A stretch of 64,000 nt of DNA from Brachypodius melanocephalos (Eukaryota > Chordata > Aves > Passeriformes > Pycnonotidae). Position 1 is the stretch's first letter. Each line of letters begins with the position of its first letter. The notes under the pieces are model-generated. The model saw only the letters and a list, made by a program, of their open reading frames with translations. It made no database searches and had not been told where the DNA came from. The stretch lies in the NCBI GenBank assembly GCA_013398615.1, contig VZSR01001854.1:8879053-8943052 (forward strand). The letters run 5' to 3'. A program made the position numbers and the translations under genes. Shown here piece after piece: positions 39,373 to 50,222 of the stretch.

Positions 39373-42300
39373 TTTAATCATTTATTTTTTAACATGGACC
39401 TTTCTAAAACAAATTTTGAGATCTATCTTCTGGAACTTTTTCAAAGCAACCAAGTCATAGAGTCACCCTAAAATGAAAAGAGATATATTGCAGGGGAACA
39501 GTAGAGGAAATAGAGGGGATGAGGAACTCCAACCAGACTGCTTTTGGAAAGCACTGAATAAACAAATCAAACCTGAATTTTAAAAAAAGGCTTTTAAGGT
39601 ACTTCTCCTTTCCCAAATAAAAGGGAAAAAGAAGGTGTAATGAAGTAGAGTACAAACACATCATGCCTTAGACATAAATCTCAACTCAGTACATTATCTA
39701 TCCCATCATGTATATACCATGAGAGGAAAGAAGAAACATCTGGAATGTGCAGTGCAAGATGAAAGGCATGCAAGCCCATACGTTCTACACTGAAAGGAGA
39801 ATGTTTACATCAATTTTGGTCTAGGATAATCTTTTCAGACCCATTAACTCACTGACTTGCCAAGTTAGGTGACCTCAAGAGTAAAGGCTACTCTCTAGCA
39901 GTGGTTAAGAGGTTCAGGTTTCCAGGAAGAGAGAGCATTCATTGTTCAGAATATATGGCATGAGCGTGACAATGATACCTACAAGTATATGCCACACGTG
40001 TGTGATAACAGCTAGAAGGAGGCAGAGAAATGTTGCCATTTGCTACGGAAATGGACTCCTCTGCTAATATTGCAAAGATTTATGAGCCCTTAATCAGCAG
40101 GCATTAAGGCACTGATGAGAAAAGCAGCAAAACAGGCAAAGCTCTCTAAGCTTACTGCTAAGCTTCTGCAACCATAAAGATTGTGCAGTGACACAAAGGC
40201 TGGCTACTTAAAGTCTTTACAAAAAGATACCACTGGCCTCATCAGATAACTATATTTTGCTCATTTATTTACTAACTTAAATTAGATCATGTCTCTTCCC
40301 TTTCAGGCACCTCAAAGGAAGACAAAACAAGATAATGTATGTCTGTGCAAGAGATGTCTATTTTTGTCCAATCTATAATGGAAAAGACACTAAATGTACT
40401 CAAAATAGTGACTTGAAAACTTGCTTATGTGGTTGGCAAAATGCACAAACCATACTTTTTCACCTCCATAACTCAGCCTAGCAACTGAAGAGATCCCACA
40501 AACCCTGTGATCAAGCAGTCTGTATCACAGGCTGCTGTGCCACTGGCATTGAAGCAGTGGAGGACATTGTCTTCTTTCCCACATGTTTGTACCATTTGAT
40601 GTATTTTCTAATGTAGTTTTGCAGAGTCTTACCTGAAGATGGAGACTGAAGACATTTTTCTAACAGTACTTTGCAAGAACATGTTTTATTTATCCGATGT
40701 GCAGCTTCCACGTGCAAAAATAAATTGTTTATATACTGTTTAAGACAAATCTTTCTGAAGCCTGCTATTTCTGTGGGCCATATGTTTGAAAGCTTTTACC
40801 CAAAGCATCATTATTTTTATGCCACAAGAAAGTTGCTTCATTTCCTAGTAAGAATTGAGGTTTTGGAACCTCAATAGTTTCTCGAGGGGATTTTTTTTTT
40901 TAAATCTAACAAGCACTGTTGAAAGCTTCATTCCAAGTATCTAGGGAAACTGGATTAGTAAGTGAATATTCACACTTGGATATGCACATATGTATTTCTT
41001 TCTTACGTGGCTAACAGCTGTGCAGAGTACTGTCTTTCCAAGGAATCATAAACCAAAACAAGTTGCTTGTCTATAAGATTTCCATCAAGAAGAATCTCAT
41101 TTTTTTTGTTTTGAGCTTCCCCCCTCCCCTTAATAAGCTATCCCATTGTTTGTGTGTGCTTAAGCATTCCCATATTTAATTCTATCTTGTACAATTCTCT
41201 CCTGTTTCTGTTACAAAGTTAAAGACTGCACAATTTATAATGTTCATTTCTTTAAATAAGGAAAACCATGCATTTCCCCTGCCTGTGCTCCCCACATGAC
41301 ACATTGAGAGAGCCAGCAATCATATTCCATACTGACCAAACCTTCCAAAATGCAAAATTGCTGTGATCCAGCCTAAAAGTGAGAGCAGCACAGGCAGACA
41401 GAGTACCAGTCATAGACAGGAGAATCTCTTGACTAAGATTTGCCCATGAGTTTACAAGAGGGGATTGCTTTCAAACTGAGCTCCAGTGGTTGATGCATTT
41501 CACTGTCTGCTGGAGGAAGAGCTTCCCTCTCTGCTCTGTCAGGCTACAACATCCCTATTAAGAGAGATTTAAACTCTGATTATGAGGTTACCTCGGGTTT
41601 TGTCCGTAGACCAAAAATTGTAGCTTCACAAAGATATACTACATTCACATTTCAACACTGTGATAATTCACCAAGGCAAAAGGTAAGATGCATATTGCCA
41701 ATTCATTGGACACCATGCATATGAGGAGGAATATATATCCGACTTAAAGAGGAAGAGCATCCTCCTCTGCTCCCTGAAATCTTTTGGGACATGATGCTGG
41801 CAGCATATCAATAGAGGATTCTATGAGCAGAAAGGGCACAACTCATTCAGACACTACCTGGCCTGGCTCCTGAGTAAACATCCCTACTTTTCAAGAGAGA
41901 GAGATAGTAAAATTTTGACTCTTTGCTGTGTTCATCTATGAAACAGTATCATGGCAGAGTGCACTGTCCCCAGGCCACATTACTATGTCAGAGCAAGGTC
42001 TCCTTGAAAAGCCCTCTTCCTCAGATTCCCCTGCCAAGAGTTCAAACTATACAGCAAGGAACAGAACTGAAACAAAAACCCCAAATAATTATGCTCAATG
42101 TGAAAAAATAACAAGGAAAAATACATTGATCAATAAAATGCCAGTGCATTTTAGCCCTCTGAAAAACATAAAAGATGGCTGGACTCTTTAGAAGTTAAAG
42201 CACATTTTTCCAAACAGCCCTCAACCCCCCTCTTTTTTTTTTTTTTTATTTTTAATCTTCTGCAAAGTCAAGATAGGATCACAAAGTTCAGCTGGTTTTA

Positions 42301-42701
42301 GGAGGATTAAGGTTTAGGGATTAAGCCTCATTCATTTGGGGATGTAAATTAGCAGCAGAGGGACAGCAGCTGACTGGTGAGGAAAGGGAGGAAGGAGGAG
42401 GTAGGTCAAAGAGCAAACCATGCACAACTGCAGGCTTTCGCTGGCATAAATCTCAAATGACAATGTATCTGGCACTTCACCACAAGAAAGTAAAATAAAG
42501 GAATATTGCCCAGTATACTTCAAAATCTTTCCCTGTTAATGAGTGCATAAAAGCAGAATGATAAAATCCAGGTTTCTATTAGCAATAGCATCAATGATGA
42601 GTAGGTCCTTATTCCACCCTTCCTACACTTAGTAGTACAATGAGAATACAAACAGATCTTTTTTCCTAAGCATTCCTCTAGCTCTGGCAGACCCTCACAT
42701 G

Positions 42702-42779
42702 CAAAACAAAAACAAAAACAAAACAAACAAACAAACAAAACACCCACCACCAAAAAAAAAAACCAAACCCAAACCAACC
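42702..42779. repeat. AAAC/AAAAC simple repeat
   Basis: Units AAAAC, AAAC and then AACCC fill this stretch. A 143-codon plus-strand reading frame starts in it (Lys/Asn/Thr/Pro-rich beginning); it is a product of the repeat and not a gene. Confidence 0.88.
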
Positions 42780-43532
42780 CCATGCTTTGCTTCTAATTTG
42801 ACTGTCCTGGGCATCAGTAGCAATGTGGCAGCACAGACCAGAACACACTTCCATAACCTGAGAGTCTTCATATCTACAGGCTCCCTGTATAATTTCAAAT
42901 GCTCAAACGATTCACCATCCCAGCAGCAATGGAAAATTAACACTCAATTCCTCTCAGCTACCCTTTCAGCTGCCTACCTCTGCAACCTCTGTGACTACAC
43001 TATAAATATATCACAACTAAGCCTCCACAATAATATTTTTAACCATTGCTACCTGCCTTCAGTATGCATCACATCTGCTGAAGTTACCAGCAAAATAATT
43101 ACTCCCATTGACAAGACTAAAATGATGTAGTAATAAAAGTTATGTCGTGCTCTATTAGAAACAGAAATCCCAAAGCATTTCCATAGTCCAGCTTTTTTAT
43201 TGGCTAAGCCACAGGTTGCATTTTACGGATCAAGATTGGCTTGCAATGTTTGCCATTAGAAAAGCTTACTCTGGCTTGAAAACTGAGTAAACATAGTCAG
43301 GAAGTGATTGAAAGAGCACAAATTGCCAAGATATAATTTATAGTTACTTCCCCACACTTCAAACTATAGTTCTGTCCTTTGGACTCAAAAATTATTGATA
43401 TAATTAAAATACTAGATTGTCAATCCAGAAGTGCCTGATATTATCTAATTCAATTGTCACTGTTTATTTCGGTCCATTTCAAAAGCCAAGTCATCTATTG
43501 CAAACAATCTGGAAAGAAATCATTCCAAAAAC

Positions 43533-43575
43533 ATGTACACATACACACGCACATATACAAACACATCCATACATA
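43533..43575. repeat. Imperfect CA-rich microsatellite
   Basis: Alternating purine/pyrimidine ACATACACAC-type sequence, interrupted. No function is evident. Confidence 0.75.
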
Positions 43576-44484
43576 AACTGAAGGCCTACGAGTCTCCCAA
43601 GACTGTGTTGCCATTTCAACTTCAATCATTTATGAAGCTACAAAACAATTCTATGTATGGACCAGATGAGCCAGTCGTCAAGTAAGCAAGTCTTAAACGT
43701 GAAACGTCAGCTCTACTTTGTGTCAGGGCACTACTCTTAGAAGATGAACCAAACACAGATCTGAGAGTCCTCAGCTGTCACAAAAACTCCATTTTTCCTG
43801 GACACGTATTTCCACTCCCTGATACTTGGTAACCCAGAAACTACCCTGGGATAGGTGCTTGGCAGGTGCACTTGCTATCTTTCTTCTGTTGATCTCCCAC
43901 CAGCACAACTAGAACAGCTCCTTGAGAGCAAGATTGCCCTGGATTGGGATGTCCCCAAACTGCTCAGCTGCTAGAAACAAATGAAGTAGAAGCAATTTAG
44001 TGGTAAAGTGTCTCAAGGACCAAGCAGCTGGTTTGTTCCTCACTGGAAGCTCCTTCCCTTTGCTCTACTTGTTGATTGCAAATGTACTTCACCCATTTTA
44101 CAGACCTCACCAGCTGTGCCAAGCTTCCATTCCTCTTCCCCCCCAGACTTTTCCCTACATTCCTCCATGCTGTGGCTCCACTCCTCATTTTCTTCTGTTC
44201 ACCAGTCTTTATACCTTCCAACTCATTTCACGTACATCTGTGTAGAAGCATGGCCATAACATGACACATAGCCATCAGTATTTTTACATTGTTCCCTTTT
44301 TTCCTATTCTTCCATCTGTTTATATGGAGCAACATTTTACAAAAGTATGCATGGAAATTACCATTCCCCCTCACCTTCAGTGAGGTAATATACTAAGCCA
44401 GGCTGCGATGTAAAGTTTGGCTTCTGGTGATGACAACAATGAAAATTTTTCCCCAGTTCTGTTGCTGGAGGGAAGGGATGCCAT

Positions 44485-45120
44485 CCAGAGGAATCTTGAC
44501 CAGATTGAGGCGTAGGCCAAGACAAACTTCATAGAGTTCAACAAAGTGACTTGGGTCATGGCTATTGTAAACACCTTTACAGGTGGGGTAGAGAAGCAAT
44601 TGAGAGCAGCTCGTGGAGAAAACTTTGGGGAAAAAAAATGTGGGAGAAAGTTGGGTTGATGAAAAATTCAACATGAGCCAGCAATGTGCACTGGCAGCCC
44701 AGAAAGCCAGTTGTATCCTGGTCTGCATCCAAAGCATCATGGCCAGCAGGGTGTGAGAGGGGATTCCACCTCTCTGCTCTGCTCTGGTGAGACCCACCTG
44801 CAGCACTGTGCAGTTCTGGTGCCCCCAACATAAGAAGAACATGGAACTGTTGGAGCAGGTCCAGAGGGGGGCCATGAAGTGGATTAGAGGATGGGGACAC
44901 CCTTCCTACAAAACCAGGCCAAGAGAGTTGGGCTGGTCAACCTGGAGAAGAGAAGGTTGCATGGAAAGCTCATAGCAACCTCCCAGTATCTGAAGAGAGC
45001 CTACAGGGGAGTCAGAGAGGGATTCTTTATCAGGAACTGTAGTGACAGGACAAGGAATAATGTGTACAAACTGAAAGAGGGGAAATTTAGGTTAGACCAA
45101 AGAGAAAAATCAGCCTACAG
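44485..45120 (+). mobile_element. CR1 LINE fragment, lacking its 3' end
   Basis: Sense CR1 sequence is readable from about GAGTTCAACAAAGTGACTTG and TTGGGTCATGG through CAACATGAGCCAGCAATGTG, CACTGGCAGCCCAGAAAGCC, GCAGCACTGTGCAGTTCTGG, GGAGCAGGTCCAGAGGGGGG and AACCTGGAGAAGAGAAGGTT to GGGGAAATTTAGGTTAGACC. This corresponds to the end of the reverse-transcriptase ORF and the 3' untranslated part. The usual CR1 3' tail is absent: the similarity stops near 45105-45120. The reading frame is disrupted, so it is a decayed copy. It is opposite in orientation to FHOD3. A 160-codon minus-strand frame over it is only its antisense shadow. Confidence 0.93.
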
Positions 45121-46804
45121 TCTTTCATGTTTGCATTTTTCTGATAGAGAACAAGGCAGTAAAACACAGATATTGGCACCTAATATATAGGGGAAAAATG
45201 GAAATTTGCACAACTAAGACAAAAACAAAGATTCTTTCAGCAGATGTAACTGAAAACTCCCAAAATTACTGTTAAGTTAATGAAAGACAAAATTTAGAGA
45301 GAAGAGGGTCCTTAGCCCACACAACAAAATTGCTCCCATGTTGCACTTATGTTCTTTAAGTTTGCTTTCTTCAATTACCAAGACTGAATTACTGCAATCT
45401 TGCCTCATCTTCATCACTATCTTCTTCAGAAAAGTCCTATTTCCCCTTTACTCTGAACATGGTGCTTTCCTTCTTCTGTGACTTTGGTCATCAGCTTTAC
45501 TATTTTACATAACCTGCCTGACTCCGGCATCTGTTAGGGGAGCTGCAGGCAGAAAGCCATCTTACTGTGATGATATTGTATTTACTTCTAGTGCTCCCAC
45601 TGAACTTAACTTTGTAGCTGGGATGATGCCATGTTCACCTGAGAAAAACCCCAGTTATCATCAAGTTCTACAACTGAAAATGCTGGGCTGCCTTTCTGGG
45701 TTGTAGAGAACAATAAACTGAGAGGGAACTGAACTGTGTTACAGTTCTTAAAACAGGCTGAAAGAAAGAACACAGAAAAGAAATTGTGCTCCTATTTAAC
45801 ATGTTGAACAATTTGTAAGCATATTTCTGCTTTCAATATTTCATTTTATTCAGTTAAAAAGGCCCAAAAAATAGGATCTTTTTTCCCCACCTAACTTTTT
45901 TACCCCCCTGTGAGTGCAAGAAGCAAGCAAGCAAAAATAAGTCACATCTCAGTCTCACATTAAGGTATTCAATTATTAGGCAGAAAATCTTTCATTGCCT
46001 CCCCACTAGGATAGCATTTAGCAGGAAATGAACAAAAAAGTCCAGCTGTACCATCTCTGCTTACTACAGTCTATCTCCCTATACACACTCAACCACCAGA
46101 TAAAAATAGCAGTGAAACTAAAGACATTTTATGCCACTGACTTGATAGGACAGAATTTCATTTTTTGCACCTTTCATAGACAGCAGATACATCAACAGAC
46201 TGTGTGTTTCTCCTCCCAGTTAATAGGAGAAATAAAAACTCCTAGAAAAGTCACCTAGAGCAGACATTACCAGGAATATTCTTTATGGCAGATAAGCAAC
46301 AGATCAAACAACGTTCAGGCACTGTATTACATACCTGAGGAAGCTAAAGTAGACAGGGGCATCACACTAAACAATATTTCCTGTTCCAATTCAAACATTC
46401 ACAGTGATTACAGAATGAATACTGGTGGCTTCCAAGTTTTAAGCTATCTTTATGGTGTAAGCAGTTCACATTTTTTTATTCTCATTAAGCACTGTTTAGA
46501 TCTTGGTCTGTAACACTGTCTAGACATGAAGAAGGCACTGAACTTGCTAATGAAACTGAGAAACTCATTTTGACACTTAATGTGTCATATCTATTTTATT
46601 TATAATCTCTAAACAGTAATGAGACGTCCTTTGTAAAACAGGATTAAATAGATCTGTAAACTGCTATGTAGAACTCTGGTGAATTTGATTTGGGAGGGAA
46701 ATGAAGGCTTCTCTTTTTCATGACTTAACCGAGAACCCTTCCAAGAGGCTCTTAAAGGGGAGAGGTGGCAGGCAGCCTCCTCACAAGTGATGACAGCAGC
46801 CCCT

Positions 46805-46972
46805 AAATCAAGTGTCACACAGCTTCAAACCCTAAGGAGTCATCAGTCATGCTTGCAGGAGGGGAAGGAGCAGCCTCCTTCCTTGAGATCAATGAGGCAA
46901 ACACAGAATACGCCTGCACTCCTAAGGATGATTGATGACTCCTTAGCAGCTGAAGTGTGTGACATTTGATTT
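46805..46972. repeat. Imperfect palindrome (fold-back), arms about 55 nt
   Basis: Left arm 46805-46861 and right arm 46919-46972 are inverted copies with a 57-nt spacer. Shared blocks are AAATCAA, TGTCACAC, CTTCA, TAAGGAGTCATCA, TCAT and AGGAG, with a few mismatches and small indels. This could be a fold-back or MITE-like insertion or a local inverted duplication; I recognise no family and see no clear target-site duplication. Divergence between the arms suggests it is not recent. Confidence 0.85.
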
Positions 46973-49900
46973 CACTCACTGATAAGATTGTGTCTTCCAA
47001 ACACCTTCTAGTTAATGTTTCCAGGGCCCCCACATAGCTGTTCTTTGTGACATTTTTTAACACAAAGCTCAATTGTTCAATGATTAATGAATTTCTCAAA
47101 AACAGACCAAAATTCTGTAAGAGAATTTTGTAACTGTGTCCCTTGGTACTCTGATCACAACACAAACCAGAAACCTAGGCTCTTTAAGAAAACTAATGGG
47201 AGATCTCCTGCACCTGTCAAATGAAACTTGTAGGCAAAACAACCCTAATAAAGAACTGTCTTTTTTCTTGAAGACTTCAAAATATACACTTGAGGTCTGC
47301 TTTTCAGAAAACCTAATGCATTCATTGATACCGGTTAAAAATATTTTCCAACACTTTAATAAGTAGATTTCCACAAGGTTATAGATTTCGACAGACTTGA
47401 AATGTGCTTTATGGCTTTTTTATTTTTCTTACAGCACCATATTCTTATCCAGTTATTTCCTTTTTTTGAAATTATGCAATCAGCATGATTTGAAACTATG
47501 CTTTGTAACTACAAGGTACACTTATAGGTTCTAAGCCATGCCTACTTTCTATTACATCTCGTTGTATCACAGGCCATGTTAAATAAATCTTTTTAATACC
47601 ACTTAAATCTCACAGCACTATTTCCATTTATTTTTGTGGTTTTGCTTGATTTTTTTTTTGCTTTTACGATTGATATTGAATTAAATGCTTTAAGCAGATG
47701 TATTTTTAACTCTCTTATGAAATGAAGAACGTTTTTTGAGCCTGATTTTCTAAGTGCCATGCTTGGCTGGATTCTGCTCAATGCCTTTGGAAGTTTTTGC
47801 ACTTTGCCCAAAAATCATGAGGTTTTGATAAATACAAGAACCAGGCAATTCAGAAGTCTTTCAGGAAATCCATTCAAAAGGAGAGAAACTGTACTGGTTC
47901 TCAACCATATAACTTATTCTGTAAGTTTGTCAAAAAGTGTATTGGTAAACAGAGAAAGAAAACTGCGGTACAATCCAGAAAAAGATGATGATTGTGGCTC
48001 TCTCACCCCTTCAGAATGAATGACTGGAACAGAATGGCAGTACTGTCAAAGAAAGACACTCCACATAACCTTTATCATTTTGCCAAAACCAGCCCACCAG
48101 AAGAAATCAAAGAGAAATTCCAAGTGTGGACTTGCCAAACGAATCTTTCATCTAAATTTTGAAACAAAGACATTGCTCTTGCCAAACATTGCTAAGCTTT
48201 GCTGAGGCCTCACGTGAAAAATCAAGAGCTCCGATGGATTTGGAATTCAAATTCAATGTAAAACTTGGGCTTATTCCCAATTAATGCAAATGAGAGGCTG
48301 CATACTACCTTGAAGGTCTCTAAATTAAAAATGATCCTGACATAGAACTGTGCCACATTAAGTCAGCAATGACGAAATTATAAAAAAATGGTGTTATGAA
48401 CTGTCCTGGCACTTAAATACGTGATGAAGTCTCCATAACACTCTGAAAACTTGTTATAATGAAAACACTCTTTATAAGTCAACATCTTATTTCCAAAATG
48501 TTACACTCTCAAGGAATTTAAAATACTCTCTATTATGGTATACAAAATCAAGAAGTATATTTATGTTGAAAAACACACATCCAAATTCCTTTCCATACCA
48601 CATACATCAGAAAACAAGAAAGTTAAATTCTTCAAGGAAAATTATGTCCTGGAACAGTCAGACAAGGTTTCACTTAAAACTAAATTCACAGACAGATATG
48701 GATTGTGTGCATCACTTTTTTCCTTCTCTGTCATTACTCTTCAACACAGTCAATCCCTTAAATTAACTAGGATAAATATTTAAACAACATTTTCATTAAA
48801 ACAACTGATCAGCTGGAAGAAAGAGATCTTACTAGTGTATTCTCTGAAAGCACTGAACACTAATGCTCAGTAATACCTACTAGACTTCAAAAAACCTGTA
48901 GGGAAGAGGACATTTATGTACATTTACTCAAGCTGGGAGAATTCATGATAGAAGGGGATGGGAGGTGCAGGATGGGTGTGAAGAGAGGCTCAGCACTTAT
49001 TGCTAAACATGTGTGAGTGCCCAGATTATCTGTGTAACACATAAATGCAAAGAAACACAAATATTTCCCAGAAACAGCTGAGGTGCACAAAAAGAGAAGA
49101 AACCAGAGAATACACTTGGAAACCTTTCCTGTGAGCACACAGTCCACATGCTTGGCAAGCTCACAGGGAAACCCAACTTGCATTCTTATGACTCTCAAGC
49201 AGTCTCCCTCTGGGAATGAGGGACAATGTTTCTTGGAGAGACAATTTCTTTCCCAATCTGCGCTCATGAGATGACCAGACTGTTTTGAACTGGAACTCCT
49301 CCTTTGTCTAAAAATTTCAAAATTCAGGGATATTTTTCTGACCCAGAACAAATCTTCAACTACCATGATTTAACATGGTCCACCCTTCACCACTCACTCC
49401 TATTGTTTAGAAAATTTTAATTCTGGCATTTTCTAAATTCTAAGTGCTTAACTTTGGAATCTATGAAAAGGATTATGTGTTTAGAAAATCTGCAATTCTG
49501 CAGTCTTGTGGATTTTTTAAATGTTTTTATTCTTCTTAGAATAAATTTCTATTTAAAACAAAGCAAAAATGTTAAACTTAGAGTTTTGAATCTTTCCACC
49601 TACCTATTATAGCTGAAAAAAGGATTGTAGGTTGTCATCTTCCATTTGGATCCATTAGTAAAGGAGGAGCAGTGCTCCCCTTATTGTTCTCACTTATATT
49701 TACTGAAAATGGAATGTCTCAGATTAACTCCATTTTAGAACCACATTGAGAATATGTTCTAATTCTCCCAGATGGCTTTTTTCCCCCCCTTTTCCTGACC
49801 TCTTCTCTCCAACAAGTTTCCTTGCAGTCCTATGGTTTTCCCAAGTCTTTCTCCTCATCCAGTAAAACCAATCTGAAATCCAAGACTTTAATTCAAGCAA

Positions 49901-50154
49901 ACTTCTTATCAACCACACCACTTGTCTATCACATTGCCTACTTCCCCACAGGACGCAAAGTCCTTCAGATTTCAGACTCCATAATGAACATTCACATTCA
50001 AATCCATGTGTTTCCTTAAAATAATCAGTTGCTACCATATCTTCCTCAGCTCTATGAAGCATCTTTATGACTTATCAGTAAGTATTTTCCTCTAAACTCA
50101 GTCTAAATTCAAACATATTCAGATTCACAGAATAGACAGCTATTATTTGCTCAC

Positions 50155-50222
50155 CTGAAATATTTGTTTCAAGGAAAAAAGTGCCCGTCTCAGCTCCCGT
50201 CCATTGGAATTGTAGAGTTTTT
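50155..50222 (-). CDS. FHOD3: FHOD3 exon A (68 nt), start of the FH3/armadillo domain
   Basis: The exon is read on the minus strand. It is preceded by a pyrimidine-rich acceptor ending TTTTCTCAG and followed by the donor CAG|GTGAGC. It starts with the last two bases of a codon (completing Glu if the upstream exon ends in G) and then encodes KLYNSNGRELRRALFSLKQ followed by Ile-Phe-Gln, ending in phase 0. This is the FHOD segment where the GTPase-binding domain hands over to the armadillo-type FH3 domain; FHOD1 has a near-identical stretch. The next exon in transcription order is at 36719-36824. The upstream exon lies beyond position 64000. The length is not a multiple of three, so skipping this exon alone would shift the frame. 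No stop or frameshift is seen. Confidence 0.95.

Larger units (their letters stand above)
36825..50154 (-). other. FHOD3: FHOD3 intron between exons A and B (13.3 kb)
   Basis: Noncoding, AT-rich intron. It holds a (TTTA)n/(GTTA)n repeat near 39343, an AAAC repeat (42702-42779), a CA-rich stretch (43533-43575), a 3'-truncated CR1 (44485-45120) and a palindrome of about 170 nt (46805-46972). About 37600-37760 is unique AT-rich sequence with an octamer motif. No other exon, RNA gene or intact mobile element is seen. Reading frames of up to 150 codons occur at the level expected by chance. Confidence 0.85.

Noticed and set aside
42699..43130. 143-codon plus-strand open frame
   Set aside because: Its first third is translated AAAC simple repeat (Lys/Asn/Thr/Pro); the remainder shows no coding signature.
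44393..44875. 160-codon minus-strand open frame
   Set aside because: It lies antisense over the CR1 fragment at 44485-45120; it has no domain and is best explained as a shadow of that element.
5638..48291. Several perfect octamer motifs (ATGCAAAT or complement) at 5638, 6375, 25004, 27546, 28111, 37650 and 48284
   Set aside because: A few such 8-mers are expected by chance in an AT-rich 64-kb window, and they are not clustered. Only the one at 37650 is kept, because of its neighbours.
48914..49366. 150-codon minus-strand open frame
   Set aside because: No recognisable family, no splice support and a low-complexity Ser/Pro end. The length fits chance expectation for the window.
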